A stretch of DNA of 64,000 nt from Berberis thunbergii (lineage: Eukaryota; Streptophyta; Magnoliopsida; Ranunculales; Berberidaceae). Positions 39,201-47,423 of the stretch are shown piece after piece (position 1 is the first letter of the stretch; the number at the start of each line of letters is the position of its first letter). A program made the position numbers and the translations under genes. Under the pieces are notes generated by a model. The model ran no database searches, was not told the DNA's origin, and worked only from the letters and a program-made list of their open reading frames with translations. The DNA lies in NCBI GenBank assembly GCA_003290165.1, contig QNQO01000543.1, forward strand, positions 310,001 to 374,000, written 5' to 3'.

Positions 39201-42200
39201 AGGTTTCTGTTAAGGTGGCGACACGCCTTGGGATTTAATTAACTTTCTTCTAAATTGTAATAGATTATTACCTTTAAAAAATAAATAAATAAATAAATAA
39301 TAAAATCTTGGAGTGACAAAGTTACGGAGGCAAAATGGAACTAGAGTTGAAAGATTCATTGTGAACCTGCAGATACTACCTCCCCTTTTATTGGCCCATA
39401 GAACGATGTACCAAGGGATTTTGTTTTCTTCTAAATATCCGGTAGAAATAGGCCTCGATTGCTTCTCAGAAAGAGCCAATAATTTATCGTTCTAGAAAGA
39501 TATTGTGACAAATTCTTGTACTAGTTCAGTAATGGCTACCTTCTTGCCCCTCCGTCATTCTTAACTTTCCTAGGCTCACAACTCCTTGATCTTATGCAGT
39601 GTGCTACTTAAGGGTTTTTACGTTTGCCAATACTACTTCAAGTCCATCAATTGCAATATGCAGATAATTCCACCTACTTTATTCAAGCTAATATGACCAA
39701 GTTGAGCCCATAAATACATTTTGCTTTGGTTTGAAGTTGAATCCAAGTTGAAATGTAACTTCCATAAATGCCAGAGTTTTTGGGAGGGGAAGTTGGATAA
39801 TCTCAAGCACTTCATTGATATGTTGGGGTGAATTTTGGTAAGTTAAATTACAAAATATTTCGATTAGCCTCACAGAGCTAATTTAAAATAGGTTTGCCAG
39901 GAGGTATGAGATAATAGAAAAGCCACAAAAGATAGAAAACTCAGAGATGTTAGTTTTTCTCAAAGGCAACAAGATTAGTATTGATTAAGTCCACCCTTTT
40001 GGCATTGCCAATATATGCCATCCTTGCTCCGTCGCCAACAAAACTTGAAAGTAAAACAAGGGGATTTCTTCAAGGATTCTAATCTTGGAGAGAAGTTGCA
40101 CCTTATTTCTTGGTAAAAGAATCGAAACATGTCATTAAGGAGGTGTGGAAGTTAAAAGGTACGAAAAACGAACTAGCACTTCGGCACTTCCTAGAAATCG
40201 ATTATGGAAGTTCAGGAAGGAACATCAATCATTCTGTAGTGCATTGTAGCTTCAAAGTATGGATTTATGACATCGACTAGTTCCCACAGGTAAAAAAAAA
40301 TATAGATGATGAATGATGTAAAGAAATAACGAACATAAAGATCAGTTCATACAAAATATCTCATTTGAAGTGGATGACAATTCTAAAGTTAAATTATGGG
40401 AGGATAAATATTTTGTGATAGACCATCGAGTTGTCCATGCTTTCTTCTGGATAATCTAGCAAAAATGTCATAAAGAATACATGAGAAAGAAAAAGAAAAA
40501 AAGAATTTGGCGGGACCTAACACTAGGTTATGGGACACGAATTGGGTACATATCGCATGTACAGTTAGGCACTTTTGTGAATATTAGTGATGAGTTTGTT
40601 GTAGTTCATGAGGAGACATTAGTCCGATCTCTTTCCTTAAAATTGTCCCTGTTTTTTCTCTTTTAATGATAAAATTATAGTATGCCATGGGTTTATTGAT
40701 GAAATGAAATACGTTAAATTAATCATTTAATAATTTACTAGATTGGATAGTTATATTTATGTATGTATGTGTGTGTGTGTGTGGGTGGGTGTCAGAAAAA
40801 TAAGGAAGGTTTCTTAGTCAAATCATAATGTTACCGACTGTTATGTGAATCCAGTACTAACAACAGTCAGTTTGAGAATAAGAATTTGGCTAAAAATGAT
40901 ACCCCCCCCCAAAAAAAAAAAAATTTAATCTATTTCTTCTTCTGGTTCACATTGTAGGGCAGAGCGTTGACAGGAGACAGTCTGATTAACGAGGCATGCA
41001 TATCATCAGCTCTCATGTCATGTGTGATTTCGGAGATCAATTCACTGATCACTTCTTCCTCAATTGTGAAATGGCAAGAAAAAAATGGGGTGTGGAGTTC
41101 AAGGTCAGGAAAAGAGAGTACAAGGAAGCTTAATTAAATTGGTTTAAGTAGTGGAATACTGGTGACCTCAATAGTTTGGATATTTGGCTTTGGGAAAGAA
41201 CTTCCACACACAATCTTATGGGTTTTGAAATAAGATGAAATGAATGTACATTCAAAGCTAACTCCCCAAGTATTGTTGATTATCAATTCTTCAAACCAAA
41301 TCTATCATGGGGGCATTGGGCTGCTTCAACCAATATCTCAATTCAGGGAGGTTAAAATTGGAGGACTCCAGTCTTTCTTGTCTTCAACGAGTCGCTCGCT
41401 CACTAGCGGAATTCTCTAATTTTGATCATATATTGGTTCGTCTTGCGTGATCACAAAAAAAAAACTCAAGTTGGAATGTAAATCGCTCGTGGTACTCAAG
41501 GTACTCAAGAGGTATAACGGAGGTGGCAGGGTATCAAAATTTCTAAAATACCAACTGCTGCAAGCAGGATTTGTAAACTTCTTAATTGGAAAGTGATTTG
41601 TTTGTACAAAAGAAAATTTTGTTATGTGTATTCTCATAGTTTGTTACAATATTGATCTCTTACCTTCCCAAAAAAGGTAATAACTAAGGTTCAAAGTTCA
41701 TTTCAAAGAAAGAATAAAGTCCATTATGACATGCCAGAAAAATTATCTATAATAGCTCATATTTCATGGAACATTTTCTTCTTGTTCAAGCAAGAAGGTA
41801 ACTGATTGCTCGAATCATGACCAAACAAGAAAGTAAATGATCCTAAAGATCCGGTGTACAGAAAGTGGCACATAAAAACGTTATAGCTAATTAGCAACAT
41901 AACTAATTCGAATAATGCACACAAATTAACAAAGCTTAAATTGAAACTAGTGAATCATTAGATGGAAAATGGAAACCGGGTTTGAAGCTGTGACCTTCAA
42001 AACATTCACAAGCTTATTAAGCTGCTCTACGACTTGCCTCAACACCTTCTCTGTTCCAGAGACAACTATTGTGAAGAGAGCCTTGTCCTTGTTCAAACCA
42101 ACAGCAAGGGATTCAATGTTGTACCCCCGTCTTGCAAAGACCCCTGCAATCCGATTTATCATTCCACTCTCATCCCCGACAAATACTGATATCGTATGAC

Positions 42201-45200
42201 GTCTCACCCTACATTTGAATTGTGACCATAAGTAAGCACGTAAACAGACATGTAAGAAACATTGATCGAAATCGATTAGCTGCCATTGCTAATAGAAAGT
42301 ATGTATTTAGCCATATGCTGTGAGAACGCCAGGAAAATCAGATCCATACCCTAGCCTTTCTTTTCCATACACCTGACTCTTTATATTTAATCAAACTTTT
42401 ATAATTGGAACCTATAAAGAAGAAAATCCAAGTGACATGCCAACTTCCCAGTGCCCCAAAATGGTAGTTTGCTAGCAAATAAGAAAACCCTACCACTTAG
42501 AAACTACCCAAGGGAGGAGCCAGGAATTTGGGTGTGAGGGACACTGCAAAAAAAAATTTATTGTACATTATTTCTTGTTTTGCTATTTTGAAAAAAAGGA
42601 TTGTTAACTAGTCTAAGCCAAAAATTACAATATATACTCATTGAAGTTTAAACTTAATGAAATTTTATAATACCCGCCTCTGGAGGTGGGTGGATACTCC
42701 ATTTGAGAAAGGTTCTATATGACTAAGAGGAATATTGATTTGTGGTCCCTAACCATGATAACGAACCCATCGCAATGGTACCATTACCAACTCAGCTTCC
42801 TTTCAGTTTCATTACTCTAAGCTAGCCCAATTCCCAGAAAGCTAGGTCTGGATTTACGTCCTCACTGATATGGAGGAAGTATGTGCCTCCTACAATGTAT
42901 TTTTTGTATGAAAACTCTTTGGAGTCAAGTGGCTTGCCACATGGGGTGTCTTTATTAGAAAGCGTATTGAGGTGGAGCAGGATTGTCCTTTGTGTAAGCA
43001 TGGTGGGGAGCTCAGGATAATATTCTTCTTCGTTGTGATTTTGCAAGCTTTATCTAACCACTTTATATAGACCTTTACAATTGATTGGGTTGTGCCGAGC
43101 TCTACTATGGATGTGTTTTAGGGGTGGAATGTCGAGCCTTCGCCAAGTAAATGAGAAGCATAGTATGGTCCTGGGATATTTATGTGGCGATTTAGTGTAA
43201 ATCAGGGGTAGACCTTTCCGAACTAGGTATTTAGTGGTTGGGTTTAGCAGTCACTGATTAATCAGTCAGACACCGACAAATCGGTGATAAATCGAGATTG
43301 TTCTGTTGGGTGATGGTTATTGTCATGTTGGGTGGTGGTGGTTGTTACTCAATAATGTGATACTTTGGACATGATTACATAATTTGATCTTTAATATGAC
43401 TCATGTTGCTATACAATACGAGTATTATTAATCTGTATTGTCAAGATATGGTACTCATTATAAATTACATTAGTAACCATATAAAAATATATACTTTGAA
43501 AAAGTAGACCGATTAATCCGCTTAATCTTAAATTGGTCCTGAATCGCGAAGGGTCCGTTATCCGCATTCACTACATAGGTATGGTCATTGATCCCTTATG
43601 CTATTGCGAGTCATTGGCAAAAATGAATAACCTTCCTAATAACTTAGATAGTTATAATGGACGTTATGGGTTTCATACAGTGACACAGTCATAGTAATCA
43701 AACGTATCTTATATCAGAAACTCACCACAAATTTAAAATATATGTATCATATATTATAAAATATCCTGAAAAAACACACACACACACACATATATATCAA
43801 CACAAATTAGATATATTTAATCATGTAAAACACACAAATAAGACTTATTGAAGCAAGTAGGCGTACATATGAAAGTAACTATCAATCATCCATCATTCAC
43901 GTGTTCCACAAAAGAAAGTCAATGTCATTTAGAATCCACAATAATAAAACTACAGATATGACATTTGGCACCCAAAATATTTTCAATGCCCACCATATAC
44001 TAGCTAAATACTAAATGTTCGAGTAAACACATGCACAATGAGCTACTTCAAAAAAGAAAACTAGCCACGATTAAAGAATATGGTTCCAAGTTGTGTAGGA
44101 AAGATATGATAATTTTGGTGGTTTCCTTACACTAGATTTTTTTTGTCCTCTCAAAAACACCCTTAGAGTAGATGTTTATGTAATGTTTGATTTTAACCCA
44201 AAACAAATGAGATATATTTAAAGGTTTTCAAATGGAAAAAGTAAAAAATAAAAATAAGTGATTTTTGAAATTAAAAAAAATCCAATGGTATGTAAATATT
44301 ATGTATCGTCCAATACATACGATATTTCCGGTATGTACTGTATGGTAAATCCGATAAGATGCAAAAACGATATATGCTTGTGGTACTTGTGTTCTTCTCA
44401 ATATCCGGTTCCAATAATGACTTCTCAATGTCATGGTACCGATACGGTATATAATACTATATTGATGTCTATGCCTATGGTACTTGTATTCTTCTCAATA
44501 TCAGGTTCCTTCCATGTTACGTTAGAGAGAAAGAGTTTGCAAGGGTCCAATAATGACTTCTCGTCTATGTTATTAAATTGGCGATTAATAATCGCTTCTT
44601 GCTAGTAGATTGTTACCAATTTTTGAATAAATTGTTTGAATAATTTTTGGACGAGTAATAGGTGTTTTCTCACGGATTTACCAATTAACCACTTTCAAAG
44701 CTCACCGATTAATTGATCTATGGTAATTTGTTATAAACAAATGAGAAGAGTTTTTTAATGTTACTTTTTTAACTTTTTCCTAACATCATCAATACCCATA
44801 GGACAATACTAAGAGTGTGTAAAGAGAGTAGAGAGAGAAAAATCAAAGGGAATATAGATAAAAAGTTGAAGATTAAAAAGAAAAACAACATAAGAAAAAT
44901 AACAAGCAAGACTAAAGAATATGGAGAGTCGCACATTTATCCGGCATTGAATTTTTACTTTTTTATTATAATATTCCTTCACGTATGGCATATGATGTTT
45001 ACTACTTCAATACACATTAATTTTCAATTTTTTCTCATAAACAAAGAATAATAGAGAAAATATGTTTACAAAATATAGGCAGACTAACCTCACGTCACTC
45101 CTGAATGGATCAGATTCTTACTTCATTCCAAGTTTAATAAACCTAGAATCACAACACGGTCCTAACTAGGTTTGCAAGCTCTTTCTTTCATAGGAAGTTG

Positions 45201-46125
45201 TTCACCTCTAAATAAATAGTAGATATACTTCCTTCTTCTCGTTTGATTTCAACTCTCTCTTGCTCACAGTGCTGCAGTCATACTTTTCGAGTTAAAGAAC
45301 GAGTGTAAAATGCATGATGAAATTGACAGAATATTTTTTTTCAGCGGGTGTGACACTATTCTTTCTTTTCTCGCTGGTCGAACCTATTTCAGTTCCTCTT
45401 CTTTCAGTCAATCCATCAATAAGGTCTTTCTAGTTATTATTATCCAGTGAAAATGCCTTACAACCTGGTGGTGGGTTTCAGTTCGTTAGTGAATATTTGC
45501 ACACATCTCCGATTAGTGATTTAACTAGATAGCTTCTACTTGTTCTCAGGACACGGGTGATGCACGCTTGGAAAGTTAGCATCTTGTTCCTCTTTTGCTC
45601 CTTTTCAATATAATTTTAATTTCTATCAGAAAATAGACAAATAAATCAACCATAATGATAATACTAATAACAACAGTGTAGAATGAGTCAGTCATTAGGT
45701 TTGAACCTCCACTACAGTAATTCAAGCCGTGTAGTGAGAGGATTATAAATTTATAACCCTTTGGTGTTAACAAAAGAAAAAAAAAAGAAAACTCATAAAT
45801 GGATTTTCAGCTCTCGGCATCACTCATGACAACTGCCTTGTAACATCACTAAGTAAATAACTTAAAACAATCAATGAACGAATCATACTTACTTAGACCT
45901 TGAAATGGCAGGAGGAGAGGGTTCAGGCACAGAGAAGGAATTGTCACTGCTGTGGACACCACTGTTGCTGATGGCAGAGATCCTCAGTTGGTTTGGTCCG
46001 GGCAGAAAGACTCGTTGAGGGAAATTTAAGGTTCTTAAGAAGCCTTGATTGAACCCCACGTCAAATGAGAGCTTCAAAGGCTTTATTGAGGCGGTAGTAG
46101 CTTGAGATGAGATGGTCATCGCCAT
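15258..46125 (-). CDS. AHASS: Acetohydroxyacid synthase (acetolactate synthase) regulatory small subunit, plastidial; 12 coding exons
   Basis: Non-catalytic subunit of acetohydroxyacid synthase, the first common enzyme of valine, leucine and isoleucine synthesis in plastids. In the family it activates the catalytic subunit and confers feedback inhibition by branched-chain amino acids. Coding exons (minus strand): 46125-45893, 42208-41995, 37228-37145, 36031-35963, 29825-29742, 29618-29466, 27259-27173, 27067-26963, 26878-26756, 22893-22741, 16224-16159, 15341-15258. All introns are GT-AG; the first is phase 2, the rest phase 0. They join into 484 residues with no stop, close to the roughly 490 of plant homologues. 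Residues 1 to about 70 are Ser/Thr/basic-rich (transit peptide). Two ILVH repeats follow (about 79-228 and 309-475), each with an ACT domain carrying RRGYNI, then [20 protein letters not shown] and ARTG. Repeat 1 reads [12 protein letters not shown]; repeat 2 reads [18 protein letters not shown]. The gene looks intact, but its introns are unusually large. Confidence 0.97.
15342..16158 (-). other. AHASS intron 11
   Basis: 817-bp intron between exons 11 and 12. The open frames inside it show no protein similarity I can recognise, and no transposon ends were seen. Confidence 0.85.
16159..16224 (-). CDS. AHASS: AHASS exon 11
   Basis: Codes for 22 residues (436-457): [19 protein letters not shown], then ICE. 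The acceptor is TTCCAG|CTCACA and the donor GAG|GTTGGC. The first residue is Leu, where homologues and exon 5 here have Val; the change is conservative. The exon is too short for simple ORF scans and was found by its [19 protein letters not shown] signature. Confidence 0.93.
18336..22020 (-). mobile_element. hAT transposon copy 1 (BED/DUF659 type), nearly full length, in AHASS intron 10
   Basis: About 3.7 kb. The left end carries TGCACGGACTCGG and the right end GAGAGTCGGTGCATCC. These match the termini of copy 2 (32165-34321), whose full TIR is CAAGGATGCACGGACTCGG. The outermost bases here are altered and no 8-bp target duplication is visible, so the ends are degraded or recombined. GTGTCCGGACCGTGTC-like repeats crowd the subterminal right side. 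A transposase gene (separate entry) runs on the same strand as AHASS. Confidence 0.85.
18687..21608 (-). pseudogene. hAT transposase (BED zinc finger, DUF659, hAT C-terminal dimerisation), 3 exons, two lesions
   Basis: DNA transposase of a DUF659-type hAT element. Exons by splice consensus: 21608-21581 (MAFSSTPGP), 20935-19383 and 19302-18687. Exon 2 has the BED finger (KCNYC...[10 protein letters not shown]), the DUF659 RNase H-like core ([40 protein letters not shown]), and LAHSLNP at the 3' end. Exon 3 has [11 protein letters not shown] and the dimerisation block [20 protein letters not shown]. Two lesions break it: a TGA at 20858-20856 where copy 2 has TGG (Trp before the first Cys of the finger), and an 8-C run at 20611-20618 where copy 2 has seven, shifting the frame. 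The rest is open, so the inactivation is recent, or the C-run may be a sequence error. Confidence 0.88.
22741..22893 (-). CDS. AHASS: AHASS exon 10
   Basis: Codes for 51 residues (385-435): [32 protein letters not shown], then HTITLE. It is the counterpart of exons 3 and 4 together. The acceptor is TTCAG|GTTCAT and the donor GAG|GTAAGC. Confidence 0.96.
22894..26755 (-). other. AHASS intron 9, 3.9 kb
   Basis: Mostly AT-rich sequence without recognisable genes apart from the U2AF35 fragment at about 24075-24345 (annotated separately). The stretch 24980-26755 shows nothing I can classify. Confidence 0.85.
24070..24350 (-). pseudogene. U2AF35 (U2 snRNP auxiliary factor small subunit) N-terminal gene fragment
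   Basis: Reading the minus strand gives [20 protein letters not shown], then after a frame shift [20 protein letters not shown] and [10 protein letters not shown]. This is the N-terminus of the splicing factor that recognises the 3' splice-site AG, including the first CCCH zinc finger. The start codon is ATA, the finger region has lost bases (frame shift at about 24260), and the match stops after the IQDYFE motif before the RRM-like domain. Upstream sequence (about 24345-24700) may be its 5'UTR. It sits in AHASS intron 9 on the same strand. Confidence 0.85.
26756..26878 (-). CDS. AHASS: AHASS exon 9 (end of second ACT domain)
   Basis: Codes for 41 residues (344-384), [20 protein letters not shown] to LYKLIELHE. 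It completes the second ACT domain. The acceptor is TTTCAG|AGTTTG and the donor GAG|GTGAGA. Confidence 0.96.
26963..27067 (-). CDS. AHASS: AHASS exon 8 (start of second ACT domain)
   Basis: Codes for 35 residues (309-343), [18 protein letters not shown] to RRGYNIQ. It begins the second ACT domain. The acceptor is CCAG|TCCGGT and the donor CAG|GTGATG. Short introns of 105 and 84 bp flank it. Confidence 0.96.
27173..27259 (-). CDS. AHASS: AHASS exon 7 (linker, GDVYPVEPY)
   Basis: Codes for 29 residues (280-308), [11 protein letters not shown] to [12 protein letters not shown]. The DVYPVEPY and LDAHWG motifs are conserved in plant small subunits. The acceptor is GCAG|GGTGAT and the donor GAT|GTAAGA. 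Confidence 0.95.
27430..27840. repeat. CGTATCCGT-rich repeat with an internal duplication
   Basis: Multiple copies of ACTCGTATCCGTGTC-like motifs. A segment reading TTAGATAATCAACATTAG occurs twice about 72 bp apart (near 27761 and 27830). Palindromic CGGATACGTG motifs occur at the left side. It is probably a decayed DNA transposon; the class is unresolved. Confidence 0.4.
28480..28660 (+). pseudogene. LINE (non-LTR retrotransposon) reverse-transcriptase relic
   Basis: The plus strand reads [19 protein letters not shown], then after an apparent deletion ATSIDE, a stop, and RLISLI. Plant LINE ORF2 proteins have WRP...L.FDSI upstream of the RT core, and KK.GA...D.RPISL at its start, so this is a shortened, interrupted remnant. 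It is opposite in orientation to AHASS. Confidence 0.5.
29466..29618 (-). CDS. AHASS: AHASS exon 6 (inter-repeat linker)
   Basis: Codes for 51 residues (229-279) beginning [20 protein letters not shown]. The first part is the conserved plant motif after repeat 1; the rest is a variable linker (acidic and Pro/Gly). The acceptor is TATAG|ATTGC and the donor GGG|GTATGA. A 123-bp intron separates it from exon 5. Confidence 0.95.
29742..29825 (-). CDS. AHASS: AHASS exon 5
   Basis: Codes for 28 residues (201-228): [11 protein letters not shown], then KELARTGK. It closes repeat 1. The acceptor is TTAG|GTAACT and the donor AAG|GTTTGA. It parallels exons 11 and 12 of repeat 2. Confidence 0.95.
30121..30391. 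repeat. Tandem duplication, unit about 135 bp
   Basis: Two adjacent units each run from AATGTACAAATACAATGATA to GGTTCAAC/GGGTCAAC...TCATAAAC, sharing TTACGAATATAAGCAAAC in the middle. They differ by scattered substitutions, so the duplication is not recent. Confidence 0.75.
30989..31094. repeat. Tandem duplication, unit about 53 bp
   Basis: TGTAGAGAATTGTAAACTC...ACTACCCAGTCAAATG appears twice in direct succession with almost no differences, indicating a recent slippage or unequal-exchange event inside intron 4. Confidence 0.8.
32165..34321 (+). mobile_element. hAT transposon copy 2, internal-deletion derivative with perfect 8-bp target duplication, in AHASS intron 4
   Basis: 2157 bp flanked by an exact 8-bp duplication GGTATAAG (32157-32164 and 34322-34329). 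The TIRs read CAAGGATGCACCGACTC and, reversed from the other end, CAAGGATGCACGGACTCGG. The element is in the opposite orientation to copy 1 and keeps the same gene ends, but lacks about 1.5 kb including the catalytic core. It needs a transposase in trans, so it is non-autonomous. Confidence 0.93.
32551..34006 (+). pseudogene. Truncated hAT transposase of copy 2 (BED finger kept, catalytic core deleted)
   Basis: Exon 1 is 32551-32572 (MASSSTP), and exon 2 starts at 33245 after TTAGCAG with [18 protein letters not shown]. The BED zinc finger is open ([12 protein letters not shown]... [10 protein letters not shown]), as is the Ser-rich linker to [13 protein letters not shown]. At about 33657 the sequence jumps to the C-terminal part (TCTTCCTCATGTTGTGAG), out of frame, ending in TSTH and a stop. 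Downstream the remaining C-terminal coding sequence is still recognisable (to about 34006). If expressed it would give a DNA-binding protein without catalytic activity. Confidence 0.85.
34390..34725. repeat. Three-unit minisatellite, unit about 113 bp
   Basis: Three head-to-tail units, each with TATACATCATCATTTT, ATCATAAGCAAATATGTAC and ACCTAGAATC, starting at about 34390, 34500 and 34618. The second and third are most alike. The array lies immediately beyond hAT copy 2. Confidence 0.8.
35963..36031 (-). CDS. AHASS: AHASS exon 4
   Basis: Codes for 23 residues (178-200) with the motif DIFRAKIVD. The acceptor is CCAG|GTTATA and the donor GAG|GTGATC. It corresponds to the second half of exon 10, so an extra intron separates these two pieces in repeat 1. 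Confidence 0.95.
36032..37144 (-). other. AHASS intron 3, 1.1 kb
   Basis: Contains an AAT/AAC-rich microsatellite (36177-36366). It also holds an open frame at 36825-36547 (minus) reading [17 protein letters not shown], which I could not assign to a family. Confidence 0.85.
36177..36366. repeat. AAT/AAC trinucleotide microsatellite
   Basis: About 190 bp of imperfect AAT repeats with interspersed AAC and GAT units. The long open frames across it in both directions are low-complexity artefacts. Confidence 0.9.
37145..37228 (-). CDS. AHASS: AHASS exon 3
   Basis: Codes for 28 residues, [19 protein letters not shown] onward (residues 150-177). It holds the ERELMLIK motif of repeat 1 and is bounded by CAG|GTGGAA and GAG|GTAACT. 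It corresponds to the first half of exon 10 in repeat 2. Confidence 0.96.
38178..38958. mobile_element. Mutator-like TIR element (non-autonomous), AHASS intron 2
   Basis: About 190-bp inverted arms (38178-38400 and 38760-38958). Both hold GGTAAATCA, a CAATCTTGGACGTTG-type motif, AGAGTTAAAC, and TTAAGAATTAT (in one arm as its reverse complement). Flanks ATCAAATTCA and AGCAAATTCG agree at 8 of 10 positions, a plausible 9-10 bp duplication as made by Mutator-like transposases. No coding sequence is inside. Confidence 0.6.
40970..41120 (+). pseudogene. LINE zf-RVT domain relic
   Basis: Reads [20 protein letters not shown] followed by KWG, matching the C...E..DHLF..C..A...W pattern of the zinc-binding domain at the end of plant LINE reverse transcriptases. 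It is short and isolated. Confidence 0.4.
41995..42208 (-). CDS. AHASS: AHASS exon 2 (first ACT domain)
   Basis: Codes for residues 78-149 from [15 protein letters not shown] through [12 protein letters not shown] to LNKLVNVLK. This is the complete first ACT domain, the part of ilvH-type subunits that binds the amino-acid effector. The acceptor is TAG|GGTGAG; the donor is AAG|GTCACA, a GT site with weak following bases. Confidence 0.96.
42209..45892 (-). other. AHASS intron 1, 3.7 kb
   Basis: Contains a LINE zinc-finger relic (42925-43050) and repeat sequence shared with intron 10 (about 43240-43560). A CA dinucleotide run lies at 43771-43790, followed by GATTAATCGG-like repeat sequence (about 44578-44730). 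The rest is AT-rich and unassigned. Confidence 0.85.
42925..43050 (+). pseudogene. LINE zf-RVT domain relic
   Basis: Reads [20 protein letters not shown] followed by CPLCKHGGE, matching the zinc-binding region (CPLC...E) of plant LINE reverse transcriptases. The upstream part is interrupted. It lies in AHASS intron 1, antisense to the gene. Confidence 0.45.
45893..46125 (-). CDS. AHASS: AHASS exon 1 (start codon and transit peptide)
   Basis: Codes for residues 1-77 plus two bases of codon 78, beginning [19 protein letters not shown]. The composition (Ser, Thr, Ala, basic residues, few acidic ones) fits a plastid transit peptide. The donor is AA|GTAAGT at 45892; joining to exon 2 restores codon AAG (Lys78). 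The ATG is the first in frame after the predicted 5'UTR exon. Confidence 0.93.
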
Positions 46126-46440
46126 TAGAGTACACTCAGCGGCAGCAGTGATGATTGATCAAGATTGCAAACTTCTTGGGTTGGTATTTGACCAATATAT
46201 GAAGAACCAAATCTCTCTGCAATAACAACAAGAGTAGAGCACACTCAGTGTTTGATGAAAGGTCTGTATGAAGTCATGGGGAACAACATGCATGAATAAA
46301 ACATGATTACGAGAGAGTAAAAAAAAACTCGGAAGTTCGCATTGGTACCTGGTTGAGTTGAGTTGTTGAAGATGAGAGAGCGCCACAGCAGAGATGGATA
46401 GCCGTTTAGAGCTCCAAGCACACTCGTTTTTCATGCCTTG
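46126..46440 (-). other. AHASS 5' untranslated region (predicted)
   Basis: Between the TATA box and the ATG. A predicted 131-bp intron (46217-46347) separates two UTR exons. Minus-strand open frames here are not convincing as proteins. Confidence 0.55.
46217..46347 (-). other. AHASS 5'UTR intron (predicted)
   Basis: A donor CCAG|GTACCA at 46347 and an acceptor TTATTGCAG at 46217 fit a 131-bp intron between the promoter and the coding start. The flanking UTR exons would be about 46440-46348 and 46216-46126. It is inferred from splice consensus only. Confidence 0.6.
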
Positions 46441-46459
46441 TGACTGAACCCTCCCTAAC

Positions 46460-46478
46460 GCACATTATATAAATACAA
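46460..46478 (-). promoter_or_regulatory. AHASS core promoter TATA box
   Basis: On the minus strand the sequence reads TATTTATATAAT, about 340 bp before the ATG and about 30 bp before the predicted first UTR exon. Position and AT-core fit a TATA box. Further upstream (46506-46720) lie MITE-like direct repeats. Confidence 0.6.
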
Positions 46479-46505
46479 GGCATTTCAGGCATAAGCCTAC
46501 CAAGT

Positions 46506-46720
46506 GCATAATAGCATCTCCAATAGGTTGTTTTTTAAGATACAGGCATTTCTTTTGGGATTGCTAACTCGAGTTTGAAAAAGTCCTTAGAAACCCAAAA
46601 CTATTGTTTATAAGAAAAATTTTGCTTATGTGGAACTTTGGTAAATTTTGGCACTCCAATGGGCATTTCTTTTGGGATTCCTAACTCGAGTCTGAAAAAG
46701 TCCTTGAATATAAATAAAGT
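46506..46720. repeat. MITE-like direct repeats in the AHASS upstream region
   Basis: GGCATTTCTTTTGGGATTGC...CTCGAGTTTGAAAAAGTCC and its near copy occur at about 46537-46585 and 46661-46710. Left-end motif CATCTCCAATAG resembles the reverse of TATTAGAAATG near 50110. Together they suggest that a MITE once spanned here and was split by the hAT element at 46802-49877. Confidence 0.55.
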
Positions 46721-46880
46721 AAAAGCAATAAAATAAGTAGAACAAAAAGTTGTTCTTACCAAACTGCTATAATCTTATATATCAAATCAGGTAAATGGTC
46801 ATAGGGGTGGCATGAAATGGGATGGACCGCATCTCTATCCCATCTCGTTTGTTAGTTTTAACCTAGTAGTTTTAACCTAG

Positions 46881-47010
46881 TCCCGAGATGCGACCTACGG
46901 GTCGAATACCATCCCAAAATAAAGATGCCTCCAGTGGGTCTCGAAGCAAGGATCTGTGGAACAAGTCCACAAAGCCTTAACCAATCGACCACAGCCTCTT
47001 TGGCTACTAG
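46881..47010 (-). mobile_element. tRNA-derived SINE, copy 1
   Basis: On the minus strand: TGTGGTCGATTGGTTAAGGC (RNA polymerase III A-box-like) and GCTTCGAGACCC (B-box-like), about 40 bases apart. After them come CTGGAGGCATC and GACCCGTAGGTCGCATC. It has the same order and tail motif as copy 2 at 55863-56039. It lies inside the hAT-type element. Confidence 0.7.
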
Positions 47011-47423
47011 TACTTATAATCTAATTGTATATATGAATATGTTTTGCTATGCATTTTAGCATGTGAACTTTTATAAAAAATATTTAGTATTGAGTTTTCT
47101 GTGAATGAACATTATTTGGTATACAACTTATGTTTTATCTAAAATAAAATACATGTGTTATTATTTTCATGAATAAGACAAACAATAGAAAACAGTTCTT
47201 ACTCAAATAGAATCCATGTGTTATTATTTCATAATAATATTATAGTTATTAATAATAAATATTTTAAAAATCAATTTGGGATGGGACAGAATGGGCAAGA
47301 TTGAAAATCTTCATCCTGATCTCATCCCACTCTAGATCGAGATGGGACGGGATTGTGATGGAATTGATCAATCCCAATAAATACCAAAAAATTACGACGA
47401 GATCAGGATCTCGGGATGGGATG

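Larger units (their letters stand above)
37229..41994 (-). other. AHASS intron 2, 4.8 kb
   Basis: Contains a 781-bp terminal-inverted-repeat element (38178-38958) and a probable LINE zinc-finger relic (40970-41120). Several short open frames (39000-40670) have no recognisable similarity, and a C-run/A-run lies at about 40903-40923. Confidence 0.85.

Noticed and set aside
44809..45051. Overlapping short frames on both strands
   Set aside because: AT-rich intron 1 DNA without any recognisable motif.
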